Shown here: positions 37,304 to 50,995 of the stretch, in pieces | Position numbering within the stretch: the stretch's first letter is position 1 | How the letters are laid out: every line of letters starts with the position of its first letter | DNA from: Flaccisagitta enflata | Lineage: Eukaryota > Chaetognatha > Sagittoidea > Aphragmophora | Direction: 5' to 3' | Assembly: GCA_965153355.1 (NCBI GenBank) | Contig: OZ231127.1 | Span: forward strand, 19,964,001 to 20,028,000 | Length of the DNA stretch: 64,000 nucleotides | The notes under the pieces: generated by a model | The model's input: the letters and a program-made list of their open reading frames with translations, nothing else | What the model was told of the DNA's origin: nothing | The model's database searches: none | Position numbers and translations under genes: made by a program

Positions 37304-37336
37304 TCATTCTTTCTTTCTTTCTTTCTTTCTTTCTTT
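37254..37336. repeat. (TTTC)n microsatellite
   Basis: TTTC units with one ATTC variant. A TCG/GTC-rich patch follows at 37425-37500. Confidence 0.96.
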
Positions 37337-37786
37337 TCATGATCTTTGGTTCCTTTATTTTGAATTCATCACTGACGCCTTTCCTCACGTCTCAAGAAAC
37401 GCGTTCTCACGCTCTTTCACCGCTATTTTCGTCGTCGTCGTCGTCACCGTCATTTTCGTCGTCTTCGTCGTCATTGTTGTCGTTGTCATCTTTGTCAAAT
37501 TTGTAATGGAAACTGACGTCATCTTCACGTCATTTTGGTCCGATTAGTTTGATTGTCCAACCAGTTGTCATCTTTTTTTGAGGGGGGGGGGGGAATATCC
37601 CTTTGCCCTCAATTCAATCATTGCTCGTATGAAATTCATTTACCTGTCTGCCTTTCTACGTTACTCGCTTCCTTTCTCCACTGCTTCCTTTTTATCTTTC
37701 GTTCTCTCTTTCTTTCACTCCTTAGCTCTATTTTCCATGTTTTGTCTATTTATCTGTATTTCTATGTATCAATCCGTAATTATACA
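37337..37786. other. pyrimidine-rich DNA, no gene seen
   Basis: Includes the TCGTCGTCG patch and a G run at 37580-37592. Open frames reflect base bias. Confidence 0.4.
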
Positions 37787-37788
37787 TA

Positions 37789-38137
37789 CAATTACACCCC
37801 GCTATCACGGATCCGAGAGTAGTGGAAACAAGGCCGGATACACGGCTACCAAAGTTGCGTGCGGGTGGGCAGGGGCCATATTTGAGGTTACTAGACCATT
37901 TTGGCAGGAGCAGTGAGGCCAAAGAAATGAAATCATAAAAAAAGTAAAACGTGACCGACAATCAACCGACCAACCAACCCAAGGACAAAGCGGGTTGTAG
38001 AGTCACGTGCACGCGACTAGAAATGGAAACAGTGGATCTAAAGCTTTGGTCTTGGTTTTCTTTTAATCAGAAAATTAGAGATAATGGTAATCCACGAATA
38101 GTGGTCCCTTGATGTCCGTCATTGTGGGGTTCAACTG
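37789..38137. mobile_element. pogo/Tigger-like MITE interrupted by family S
   Basis: CAATTACACCCCGCTATCAC at the left (after TA) and GTCATTGTGGGGTTCAACTG at the right (next to CA, a changed TA). GGATCCGAGAGTAGTGGAAA matches GGATCCAAGAGTAATGGAAA in the element at 22213. Family S interrupts it at 37831-38023. Confidence 0.8.
37831..38023 (-). repeat. family S, full-length copy with target duplication
   Basis: Runs from AAGGCCGGATACACGGCTAC to AGAGTCACGTGCACGCGACT. TGGAAAC(A) is present on both sides (from 37823 and from 38024). The exact border is uncertain by a few bases because most S copies start with AACAAGG. Confidence 0.85.
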
Positions 38138-38140
38138 CAT

Positions 38141-38880
38141 CTTTGTTTTTGCATATCTTCATATCTAGCTACCTTCTATCAATCTATCCATCTATGTATC
38201 TATCTTTCTTTCTATCTATCTATCTATCTATCTGTCTATCTATCAATCTATCTATCTATCAATCTATCTATCTATCAATCTATCTATCCTTTTTGGGCAG
38301 CGGCCCCAAAGGGCCGATGTCCTGTAGGACACAGGGGTGAACCATTACGTACGTCTGTCCGTCCGTTCCCCCCCCCAGGTTATCAAGCCTCAAATTCCCA
38401 TTGAATAACATGGAAAATTGAAAAAATGCAAACTTCCCAATGAATAACATGGAGAAATGATGAAAAATGAAAAAAAAATGAAATTCCCATTGAATAACAT
38501 GGCAAATTGATGAGAAATTGAAAAAAAATGTGAAACTCCCATTGAATATCATAGAATGTTGCTGCAAAGGCCTCAAATATGCCCTCTCAGGATGTATAAA
38601 CATTCACCCCTGTGTCCTACAGGACATCGGCCCTTTGGGGCCGCTGCCCTGCTCTCACTCCTCTTCTTCAGCCATCACTCCAAGCAGGGCATCGGGTACC
38701 GCTGACCATGTGCGATCCTTGGATGACTTGTTCTATTTCTTTTTCTTTTTTGCATATCTTCATATCTAGCTACCTTCTATCTATCTATCTATCAATCTAT
38801 CTATCTATCTATCAATCTATCTATCAATCTATCTCTTTCTATCTACCTATCTATTTGTCGTTCTATCTTTTATCAGTCAT
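38141..38880. repeat. (TATC)n region duplicated around a T module
   Basis: GCATATCTTCATATCTAGCT followed by ACCTTCTATC occurs at 38151 and again at 38752, each leading into TATC/TCAA arrays. The T module at 38289-38735 lies between the two copies. Confidence 0.85.
38289..38735. mobile_element. family T foldback module
   Basis: Left end TTTTTGGGCAGCGGCCCCAAAGG..CCTGTAGGACACAGGGG and its inverted partner CCCCTGTGTCCTACAGG..GGGGCCGCTGCCC at about 38605-38650. A tail CCTGCTCTCACTCC..AAGCAGGGCATCGGGTACC and GCTGACCATG follows. The core is four units of TCCCATTGAATAACATGG plus A-rich spacer. No coding capacity. Confidence 0.8.
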
Positions 38881-39340
38881 CCATCTGATCTAAATCTCTA
38901 CCTCTGGGTCCCACAGAGATATAACCATTTCCTCCGAAACTTGACAGTTTCTTGTCCTCTAAATGACGTCTCACAAATTCACAAATCCTTGAGATCGCGG
39001 ATAAAAAGTCTTAAACTTTTTTTTCTTTTTGAAGGTGAAGATTATTTCTTTTAATACTTTTTTCTTCTCCTTCTGTCAAAGCGGTTCTCGAGTGAGACGT
39101 CAGGTTTCAAGGATTGAGGGCCAAGTTTGTTCTCAAGGGGCTTTGGCTTGAGTTGGAATTGTTGAGGACGCGTGAATTTTATTTCTTCTTTTTCTTTTTT
39201 ATTTCGCGTCTCGCTGACAACGTCATGACAAAAGTAAAGAATCTTGACATTCATTTGCATCAAGATGAAGTTCTGGAACGACCAGGAAGATTACCGCGAA
39301 AGATTAAATAGCAAAACTCGGGCTCACAGCATCAACGGAA
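38881..39340. other. unique DNA, no gene seen
   Basis: No domain or splice pattern supported. Confidence 0.4.
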
Positions 39341-39575
39341 AAAGGCCGGATTCACGGCAACACAGTCGGGACGCGGGCGGTTGGGTAGGGAGTCCCTACC
39401 CTACTAGGGACAGTAATGCAAAAACCTCTTGCAATCCAGGAATGTTACGGAGGCAACGACACCGCTCGCAATTCAGGAATGTTACGGAGAGACCAACGGA
39501 TGGACGGATGGACCAACGGACCGACGGACCGACGGACCAAGTTAGTAACGCGTAGAGTCGCATGTCTACGACTAG
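39341..39575 (-). repeat. family S, diverged copy
   Basis: AAAGGCCGGATTCACGGC, then CAGTCGGGACGCGGGCGG, a GACCAACGGACGG tract and GTAGAGTCGCATGTCTACGA at the end. The middle is replaced by two copies of CAATTCAGGAATGTTACGGA-like sequence. Confidence 0.8.
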
Positions 39576-39589
39576 AAATGGCGGAGACA

Positions 39590-39882
<293 letters not shown>

Positions 39883-40140
39883 CGGATTGAATGCACTCGA
39901 GGTTCCATCACCAAATAAAAAGAAGGATTTACGTACATACTCGTGTTTAATGTTCTTGTCGAAGTTCTATTTGAGTCATATGACTGTTTTGTGGTTCTTG
40001 TCTGCGTTGTGAGTCTGAAGAGTCCTAAGTGGAAATAGTTTTTGGCGTCATCTTCGCTGCTTCACCTTCCGTCTACATCGCGAGTTCAAGAATAAGAAGG
40101 ACATTGTCATTGTCGAGGTGGTCTTCGTCTTTCCCTTTTC

Positions 40141-40290
40141 TAGTCCTCTTCAGGGTCGCCCCCGATGTGTAACAATGGCAGGAGGGCGTCGAAAAGCGAA
40201 ACTCATCAGGGGGGTTCTTTGACTTCTTTCTGGGGTGGCCAACGGGGGTCTCTCCCCCGAGTTATTTTTTTGGCTCGAGTCATAGCGAAG
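40141..40290 (+). other. weak candidate exon
   Basis: CTTTCCCTTTTCTAG is a good acceptor, and the following frame stays open for about 50 codons (SSSGSPPMCNNGRRASKSE near its start) to a TAG. No partner exon was located. Confidence 0.15.
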
Positions 40291-40419
40291 ATGTAGTTAA
40301 AGTTATGCTATTTTTGTCTCCGTTTGTTTGTCTATCTGCCTATCAGTCTGCCCTTATTGTTGAAGTGTTGGTCTGACTGTAACTATTCGTTTGTATGACA
40401 GTATTGGAGTTCCTTTCAC

Positions 40420-40706
<287 letters not shown>

Positions 40707-40819
40707 TATGCGTTGTGCCACTCAAAGTTGGGGGTAACGTCTGATTTCGGTCAGAGGGTGGTCCTGGTCCACTGGCACTGGATGATTCTATTCTATTTCC
40801 ATAACACCTTTTGACGGTA

Positions 40820-40978
40820 ATCAGTTAAGCAGTTGTATTTGATTATGGGTAAATCAGTGCATAAGAAAAACATCATCAGGTGATGATGAATCGAGCACAT
40901 GATTCGAAAATATGAAAAAAACATCCGTTTTTCTTATGCACTGATTTACCCATAATCAAATACAACTGCTTAATTGAT
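40820..40978. mobile_element. TA-flanked MITE with 51-bp near-perfect inverted ends
   Basis: ATCAGTTAAGCAGTTGTATT through CATAAGAAAAA is inverted at the right end with one mismatch. TA lies at 40818-40819 and 40979-40980. The spacer is only about 55 bp, so the whole unit could form a long hairpin. Non-coding. Confidence 0.88.
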
Positions 40979-41296
40979 TATCGTCGCAGTGCTAACGATG
41001 TCGTTCATAACAAAACCTTCTGACGGTGCAAATGACACTTCTTGGCAAAATAAGGAGTGTTGATTGAAATAAACAAGGGACACATTGCTAGGACATCTGC
41101 TTACGCGATCAAAATTTTGTTCATACAAAACGAGGTTTACGAGCTTTGAATCAATTTAATTCAATTCTATCTGGTAAAAATAAAGAAATTAAACGGTGTC
41201 CAAAAACGCTCGGAATAACTTACAAGAGATGCGTGATACCCATTTGGCTTTGAAATGAAACTAGTTGAAAAGTAAAGATTTTGCTTTTGCTTTTGC
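40979..41296. other. unassigned stretch
   Basis: No feature recognised. Confidence 0.4.
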
Positions 41297-41472
41297 TTTT
41301 AAGGACACGCAACTCTATAAGAGGCTTTGTCCGTCCGTCGGTCCGTCGATCCGTCCGTCGGTCCGTCGATCCGTCCGTCGGTCCGTCGGTCCATTTGTTG
41401 GTCCGTCACGCTCGAGTTGAAAATGGGAAAAAACGCGTATTTATGATGCCCCTGCCCACCTGACTGCAACAA
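41297..41472 (+). repeat. family S, truncated copy
   Basis: AAGGACACGCAACTCTATAA, TCCGTCCGTCGGTCCGTCG and CCCCTGCCCACCTGACTGC. The distal GTAGCCGTGTATCCGGCC end is absent. Confidence 0.85.
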
Positions 41473-41935
41473 TATTGTGACCCCGCGTCAATTGTTCATA
41501 CATCAAACCAACTCACTGTAGTGTTTTACCTTCTAACTGATCAATCAACTTTGACTTCTGAAGGTGTTATGAATTTTTAAAGTACCATTCAAAATTTCCA
41601 ATCGCAATTTAGGGTTTGAACTTCGAAGAAAACTAAGACAGAAAATCGAAATATATCGAAAGCTGGGCCAAGGCGCGAACCAAAACTCGAAGGACGTTCG
41701 CCAAACAAAGAACAATTAATTTTGAGCTATAATTAATCGTTTCCAGCTCTACTCCCGTTTCGCAGTTAATCACGGGTTTTTACAATCGAGCACAGATTAA
41801 TGTTCCTCTTGATCTTAAATTCTTTCCACTTATCACCAAACCAATCAACGGATTAACACTTAAGGGTTAAGCCTCCTTCTTACTTTAAAAGATGCATCCG
41901 TTTTCGTTGTCCTCTGTACTAAGGGCACGTGGCCC
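41473..41935. other. unassigned stretch
   Basis: No feature recognised. Confidence 0.4.
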
Positions 41936-42898
<963 letters not shown>

Positions 42899-43142
42899 TT
42901 CACAAGTATAGTATTGAGAGCTTCGACGCAGCTTTTATCCAATTCTGAATGTCCGTTCCTCCTCCATCACCGAAGCTTCGGGGCGCAAAGTAAATAAACA
43001 ACATTTCTGTCGGCTGGAATCCAGAATAATCAAGAAAAACAAAAGCAACACTGACCAATTTCGCAGTTGGACTGAAAGGCGAGAACCATGAAGCAACAGG
43101 AAATCAACCTAATAACAACAATAAGGGCCATGTTTTTATAAC

Positions 43143-43145
<3 letters not shown>

Positions 43146-43200
<55 letters not shown>
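43146..43200. repeat. (GA)n microsatellite
   Basis: About 27 GA units in otherwise unassigned DNA (42899-43489). Confidence 0.97.
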
Positions 43201-43202
<2 letters not shown>

Positions 43203-43488
43203 AATCATCACTTTTTTGGTGTTTGTTTCGCCTCTCAGTCGAGTTTCAATAAACAAGACTGATTTTAAGCCGTGATAAGACACCTAAAAAGAATCCTTGA
43301 CCAAAATGAGTGAAAAAAGGACTAAAATAACCGGAACCCGAAAATCCGAGGTAGAAAAACATCAACGATGACCCTTTACTAATTCCTAGGACTGAGGAGA
43401 AGAAAAAACATCATGGATCCCAATCCGATACGAAATTGGGATAATGCCATAAAATAGCCGTTAACCGGAAGCATAGTGAAATTGTAAG

Positions 43489-43489
<1 letters not shown>

Positions 43490-43563
<74 letters not shown>
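43490..43563. repeat. (TTG)n trinucleotide array
   Basis: The third TTG array within 1.7 kb. Confidence 0.98.
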
Positions 43564-43979
43564 AGTATCGGGTCGATTTGCGGGGAACTACACAAGTTAG
43601 AGGAGCGTGTTATAATGGCACAACTACTCATATAGGGCATGAATGATTACTAATATTTAGCTTTACATCAAGACTATTGGCATATGAAAATTACGCTTGT
43701 CAACTCGAAGTCATAAGCTACATTTTGGCGACAAGCCTGAAGAACTGCACAGTAATCACTATGAGAGAGAATTCAAACATCGATTATCAACGATCTCTTT
43801 CGACACCCAACGGCAATTCATGGCAGTTTTATCGCAACCCGATCGTTTCTGTTTGAAAGATAAACAATTTCCCAGTTTTCTCATTCATTTTGTCTTCCTT
43901 CTTTTCCGTTGAAGTTGTCTCCGTTTTCCTTGGAACGAGCGATCGTGATCATTGCCGATGAACACTCTCAAAGATGTGT
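43564..43979 (+). other. unique DNA with a weak open frame
   Basis: A plus-strand frame at about 43690-43912 contains HFGDKPEELHSNHYEREFK and FMAVLSQPDRFCLKD. It looks protein-like in composition but has no ATG start and no clear splice acceptor, so I do not call a gene. Confidence 0.2.
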
Positions 43980-44626
<647 letters not shown>

Positions 44627-44751
44627 GTTTACAAGCTGGGAAAGGAGCACTTAACCCTCGCCGTCTCCCGGGCGCGCCCCTTTGCCTTACATCGTGTTAT
44701 CGCGAAAGAAGCAAAGGATTAAGACGCTCCTCTTGTGACCGACATGAGGAA

Positions 44752-44754
<3 letters not shown>

Positions 44755-44809
<55 letters not shown>
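44755..44809. repeat. (GA)n microsatellite
   Basis: About 27 GA units. Confidence 0.97.
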
Positions 44810-44812
<3 letters not shown>

Positions 44813-44932
44813 CTGGCCGATAGTTAATGGGAGAAGAGAAAGAAGGAGTGAAAGGAAGGTCAGTACAGGAAAGACCACGAGAGATCACACAGATAGACGT
44901 GAATAGCTGTATAGATGGAATTCGAAAAGAGC

Positions 44933-45431
<499 letters not shown>

Positions 45432-45799
45432 AATCTCACTCAAAACCGATAGACATGTAAGAATGATCATGTCGAAATGCCAGAGTGATGTTTACTACCA
45501 AAGACGACAACAACGACAACGGCGACAATTCAAACTGTGAGCAAACACGAAGACAAACATCAACACACACAAAAAATGTACTGTTGACGTCTCTTTTTTT
45601 ATCGATGAGACGCGGACTTATCTTTGCAAGATGATTTTGTGATTTTCGTCGCTACATAAACAAGATTAGGCTTTTTTTCTCGGCGTTGTTGTTGGAATAT
45701 GCATTTTGTTTCGGTACAGTCTAATGACATATATCCAGATCCGATTATCTGTCGTCAGACTGCCGACTATTTTCTTCTTGTTTTTGTCTCCTGTGTCTC
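45432..45799. other. unassigned stretch
   Basis: A CGACAACAACGACAACGGCGAC patch lies near 45503. No gene seen. Confidence 0.4.
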
Positions 45800-46130
45800 A
45801 TTACTACTACAAGTCGCGGTCTTCTTTTGTCGTCTTCTTCTTTTTATTCTTTTATCTTTTTTATCTTCCTTTCTTTTTCTTATCTTCTTTTCTTGTATTT
45901 ACTAAGTTTACTCTTACTCTCATCATATTCCTCTTATTTTATCTTTATCCCTTCTTTTAGATATCAGTTATTTCATCTCATTTTCATTTCATCAGCATTT
46001 CCATCTCACATCCTTATCATCTTTCATCCGCTCATCTTTTTCTTTATCTTATTCTTTTCCTTCTTCTTCATCTTTTTCTTTTTCTTGTTCCTCTCCTTCA
46101 TCTCTCATTCTTTCATTTCCTCTTCTCTCA
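45800..46130. repeat. polypyrimidine tract
   Basis: Mixed TTC/TCT-rich DNA without strict periodicity. Confidence 0.75.
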
Positions 46131-46799
46131 AAGGCCGCCTTGAGATCTCCCACTCTCACAATTTTGTTTTTATTTATTTTCCTAAGCTAAAGGCGTTGCA
46201 TTAAACTTAATCAAAACATGTATGAACGGAAAAGGTCGACTATCCATTGAATAAAAACATGCGAAAGACAATCCCAGGAGAATGAAAAAAAAATTATGTC
46301 AAGACAAAACAATGGCACTGATCCAGAATTGGAATATTTCTTCCGGCTGCATATCTTTAAACAAAAAGAGAGAACAATGAAAGCATGATTCTAAACACAC
46401 TTCCTGTTTTTTTTTTGGTTTTTTTTTTTTTTTTTGGTTTTTTTAAATGTCGATGAATTCAAAGGAAAATTGAGCATGCAGGGCATCGAAATGTGAGACG
46501 CATGAATTACTTGAGGATGGCCATCGATGGGTTTTGTTTAATTCGACGATTATTTGTCAAGTTGACGTGTACTGAAGCGTTGATTTCTATGTTTTTATGC
46601 TTGAATAGAGGCCTAGAGGGCGCACCATCCGTTTGAGCCATTGAATAATGCCTGGTAACATGTAGTCACAAAACTGACGCTGCGCCGTCCATAGGCTTTG
46701 GTTTCAACAATCGTTGCTCATCTTAGATAACATTTCTGACCCAATAAAGCGAAATACTGTTAGTGTAGGTAACCAGTTGTAAGTGCAATCATATTTCAC
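46131..46799. other. unique DNA, no gene seen
   Basis: Includes T runs with G breaks at 46409-46443. Confidence 0.4.
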
Positions 46800-46872
46800 C
46801 AGGCCTCTTGATTTTGGAGCAGCGAGCAGCGCCGCTTCTCGGCAGAGAAAGGGGGATATCGGCAGGTCCAAA
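46800..46872 (-). other. second copy of the GC-rich exon-like segment
   Basis: On the minus strand it reads SAEKRRCSLLQNQEAW and lies directly after a long CTT pyrimidine tract (46873-47076). It matches the plus-strand segment at 5395-5490 in nearly every second codon position. Confidence 0.4.
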
Positions 46873-47076
46873 AGATGGAAGAAGAAGGAGGAGGAGAAAA
46901 AGAAGAAGAAGAAGAAGAAGAAGAAGAAGAAGAAGAAGAAGAAGAAGAAGAAGAAGAAGAAGAAGGAGAAGAAGAAGAAGCAGAAGCAGAAGAAGAAGAA
47001 GAAGAAGAAGACAAAGAGGAAGAAGAAGAAGACAAAGAGGAAGAGGAAGAAAGAAAAGAAAAAGAAGAAGCTCGAA
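46873..47076. repeat. (AAG)n array
   Basis: GAA/AAG units with GGA and GCA variants. The poly-E and poly-K frames are artefacts of it. Confidence 0.96.
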
Positions 47077-47387
47077 ATGGAAATGATGGTAATTGTAGAT
47101 TTGTAGTCAACATTGATATTATTTGCATATTGCAGTTTTATGATGACTGCTCTCGTGTAACTTAGTTATGTTGGAAGACTCTGAGTTTGAATTAAAGATA
47201 TGGAAAGAACTTGACCCTTCATGTTGCATGTTGTGAACTAAGAAAAAAGAAAATCTTGATCACATTTAGAATTTATGAACATCGTCATGTGTTTTATCTA
47301 GCCACCCGCCAAAAAGTGGATAGTGGTGATACAAGTGCTAAAAAAACCATACAATTTCGAAATTTGAATTTGCATTTAATTTTGCAG

Positions 47388-47572
47388 ATCGCATCCTCCA
47401 CTACTGTGCGCCGCAGTGAATGCGGGAGCATGCGTTGGCTTTGTCGGGATATGAGGACAGTTACTAGGCCCGAGTCTGCCAACTCAAATTATTGACCACT
47501 GATCCCGACTTCAAATTATGTCGGCATTATGCAGGGGAGAATATTTGCTTGTCGACAGAAAAGAACAATAAA
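47388..47572 (+). other. candidate terminal exon with poly(A) signal
   Basis: TTTAATTTTGCAG is a strong acceptor. The frame that follows reads IASSTTVRRSECGSMRWLCR to a TGA at about 47495, and AATAAA occurs at about 47566-47571. Another phase also stays open for a few codons. No upstream exon was established. Confidence 0.25.
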
Positions 47573-47689
47573 AGAGGCCTGTATTTCACCCTTTCATAAT
47601 TCAAGGAAACCATGGGGAGGAGGGGGAGGATTTCAGTTATACTTCAATCGGGATGTTGGAGCTTGAGACTGAATTTCAAGGCAAGGTAA

Positions 47690-47880
47690 GAAACCACGGC
47701 CGGATTCACAGCTGTCCAAGTTGCGCGCGGGTTGGCGAAGGTAGTGATAAAGTGGGCCTAATACGTATTTGGCCATAGGCAGCAGTGCACAACAACGCCC
47801 AAAATTGCAAAATGATACCCACTGACCGATAGACGGACCTATGTTTATAGCGGGTTACAGAGTCACGTGCACGCGACTTA
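47690..47880 (-). repeat. family S, diverged copy
   Basis: ACGGCCGGATTCACAGCTG to AGAGTCACGTGCACGCGACT, with the middle partly rewritten. Confidence 0.85.
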
Positions 47881-48475
<595 letters not shown>

Positions 48476-48802
48476 AAACAGCCCTAAACCCTCAATCATC
48501 ACTCGATTCGGCGACGATCTTAATGCAATCTTATTTTCCACTCAGAAATTCGATCCCCCAAACCCAAATCGCGAAACGCCTTATTTTCCCTCCAGGAACA
48601 AAAAACCCTCAAATTTGTCGTTGGAATTTAGATGGAATCGGAAAATGGATTGAGATTTGGCGGTTATTGTCAACGTCATCTTAGTCTTTGGCAGCATCGT
48701 TTTTGGGCAGCGGCTTCTAACTAGGTAGTCGAAGGAACAGTGTTTGGCCAGTATCGCAACATCAACTAAACCAATAGGACCAATTTGACTAAAAATACTT
48801 AC

Positions 48803-48883
48803 AAACCTCTGATAAATTTCCCAACGTGCCAAAATTTCCTTCATTTGATCTGGTCCATGATCTCTGATCAGCTTAGGATTCTT
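48803..48883 (-). other. candidate 27-codon internal exon
   Basis: On the minus strand CTGGTTATAGCAG is an acceptor and GTAAGT a consensus donor. The 81 nt between read, without stops and in phase 0 at both ends, KNPKLIRDHGPDQMKEILAR then WEIYQRF. The composition is typical of a globular helical protein. The family is not recognised and the flanking exons are uncertain; the segment at 49170-49500 on the same strand could be upstream. Confidence 0.4.
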
Positions 48884-49169
48884 CTGCTATAACCAGGACT
48901 TAGTCCGAGCCATGCTGTCAAAATATTTTACTGGATTTAGCATTGGCAAAGGCAATGCAAAGGCAAAGGCAAAGGCAAAGGCCTGTTGTTTTTGCGCATT
49001 TCAATTTTTTAAATTGTTGGATAGTAGAGGTAAAATTTTCTGGATATCAACTAGCTGAAGATGCAGCATCTATACTGTCTTTTCATTGCAACACTCAACT
49101 ACAATAACAAGAGCGAGGAAACCGCAGACCTCAAAACTTGCCATGATATCTGATTTTACGTCATCATCG

Positions 49170-49500
49170 TGATTATCGGCAATAATCGTGGTTGTCACCA
49201 TCCTTGTCACGGTTGTCATCGACGGTGTATGACCATTTGATTGGCACTGATAAAGACCCCAAAAAGCCCATTAAGCGAATGTTTTGTTCTTTGCCCGCAT
49301 GTTGATATCGTCTTTCACGATTGCGCTCAATGGGTTTCTCATGATTGTGCTTTAGTGCCATCACAAATTCCGCAGGCGGTGAAGGTTGTTTTCTCTCATT
49401 CTTTTTTTTTTTTATCCTAGTCGCGCCAAAACTGTCAGGTTTCCGTGGCTGAGAAATCGATGCAACGGAGGATTTAATCACTGGTTCTTTTTTTTTTTCT
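49170..49500 (-). other. candidate coding segment
   Basis: A minus-strand frame of more than 100 codons begins just after GACTGCACCTAG, an acceptor-like site, and ends in TAA. It contains SISQPRKPDSFGATRIKKKK, VMALKHNHEKPIERNRERR and FLGSLSVPIKWSYTVDD. Its first part has no ATG, so it would be an internal or terminal exon. No domain recognised. Confidence 0.3.
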
Positions 49501-49703
49501 AGGTGCAGTCATGATTGTGGTTCTATGACTCAATCCGCTTGTTCGTCCGTCTCTCCATCAGTCGATAAATGATATTCATCCTTTCGCGTCGTCCTCATTA
49601 GGACATTGGGCAAGGTGAGGTAAGAAGTTGGACTATTCGTACTTTAATTTTACGACATTAAATCGTGAAATAAAATGCCCAAGTTTCAGCATCTCATTTG
49701 CAG

Positions 49704-50150
49704 GCTTATACACAAATGAACGCGCAACGAAGCTGCGATCCATGAAAACAAATTTTTGTCTTTTCTCCGAGCCTATGTACGCTTTCGTTGTGAAATTTAT
49801 AGATAGAATTGGTTATCCACCAGTGGTTAAACATTGGTGACAAACCTTTAGACAATAGACATAGGCATAGAATTATGGTATATTTTCTTTTAGGAGCTCA
49901 AGTGAGATACAAGGACGCGTCTCTCTCCATCATTCCTTCATTTTCTGATCTTAATCCTTTCGCTTCTACTGATCATTCAGGGATCGCGATGGCCCACACC
50001 TGGAGGATGAATGAAACCGCGCTCCTAAGTGAGAGTCTAAGACGGACGTTTGGTATACAGTCAACCACAAAAGAAAAGAAAAGACCTTCAGTTGAACGAG
50101 AAGAAAGAGATCTTCCCATTCCTTCAAAAGGAGAAGGCTCACCCTTTTAG
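49704..50150 (+). CDS. candidate two-exon coding segment
   Basis: Exon 49704-49811 follows CTCATTTGCAG and reads LYTNERATKLRSMKTNFC and FVVKFIDRIG. An 82-bp intron (G/GTTATC donor, TTTCTTTTAG acceptor) keeps the phase into exon 49894-50150. That exon reads AQVRYKDASLSIIPSFSDL, then MAHTWRMNETALLSESLRR, and ends in TAG. The donor is weak and no start codon was found, so the 5' part is missing or elsewhere. Product unknown. Confidence 0.3.
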
Positions 50151-50190
50151 CCCTTTTAGCCCTTTTAGCCTCTTTAAGTCCCCCCTTTCT

Positions 50191-50638
50191 TTTTGAGCAG
50201 CGGCCCCAAAGGGCCGATGTCCTGTAGGACACAGAGGTGAATTTCCATGCGTCTGTACATCTGTCCGTCTGTCCGTCCCCCCCCCAAGCTTCTCAAGCCT
50301 CAAATTCCCATTGAATAACGTGGGAAATTGACAAAATGCAGACTTCCCATTGAATAAAATGGAAAATTTACCTTAAATCAAGAAATGCAAGTTTCCCATT
50401 GAATAACATGGAAAATTGATAAAAACTGAAAAAAATGTAAAATTCTCATTGAATACCATGGGGAATTGCTACTAAGGCTTCAAATATGCCCTCTCAGGAC
50501 GTATGGAAATTCACCCCTGTGTCCTGCAGGACATCGGCCCTTTGGGGCCGCTGCCCTGCTCTCACTACTTCTTCAGCTAATCACTCCAAGCAGGGCATCG
50601 GGCACCGCTGACCATGTGCGATCCTTCGATGACTTGTT
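50191..50638. mobile_element. family T foldback module
   Basis: TTTTTGAGCAGCGGCCCC..TGTCCTGTAGGACACAG and the inverted partner CCCCTGTGTCCTGCAGGACA..GGGGCCGCTGCCC at about 50513-50560, then the tail to GATGACTTGTT. The core is the same CCCATTGAATAACATGG unit as in the copy at 38289. Confidence 0.82.
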
Positions 50639-50653
50639 GGTCCCTTTTTTAGT

Positions 50654-50963
50654 TGATCGAGATTTGGATTTCGGTTTCCTAGATCTTAGAATAATCCAAA
50701 CAAGACTACCGATCCAAGAGTGGGTATTAATCACATCGACGATTATTATTTTTAATATAATTTGGGTATTAACTCGGAGGTCCGGGACTAGTTTTGCCGA
50801 GGGTAAGTCAATAAAGTCCCTCTTTGGGTTTCCGCAGAGAGATGACTCATATTTAATCATCACAAATTTGTCGGCTATTCATTCTTCTCCAGACGTGAGA
50901 AGAGGAATGTCTAAAAAGATTAGATGGCTCTTCAGATCCGGCAAATACAGATTTCTTACTTAA
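50654..50963 (+). other. candidate coding segment with a hydrophobic helix
   Basis: CCCTTTTTTAG acts as a possible acceptor. The frame then stays open for about 100 codons: VDRDLDFGFLDLRIIQTRL, the hydrophobic WVLITSTIIIFNIIWVL (one likely membrane helix), and a basic end KKIRWLFRSGKYRFLT before TAA. GAGG/GTAAGT and TTTCCGCAG inside could define a 35-bp intron, but that would shift the frame. No homology recognised. Confidence 0.3.
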
Positions 50964-50995
50964 GAATTCGATTTCAGTATCCTACAATCTAATGT

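Noticed and set aside
37831-38023. Family S as a Helitron
   Set aside because: It has a terminal hairpin, but no TC start, no consistent CTRR end, and a 7-8 bp target duplication, which Helitrons do not make.
37831-38023. Family S as a tRNA-derived SINE
   Set aside because: No A-box or B-box promoter matching the pol III consensus was found, and there is no tail repeat.
50780-50840. 35-bp intron between GAGG/GTAAGT and TTTCCGCAG
   Set aside because: Removing it shifts the frame into an immediate stop, while the unspliced frame stays open for 100 codons.
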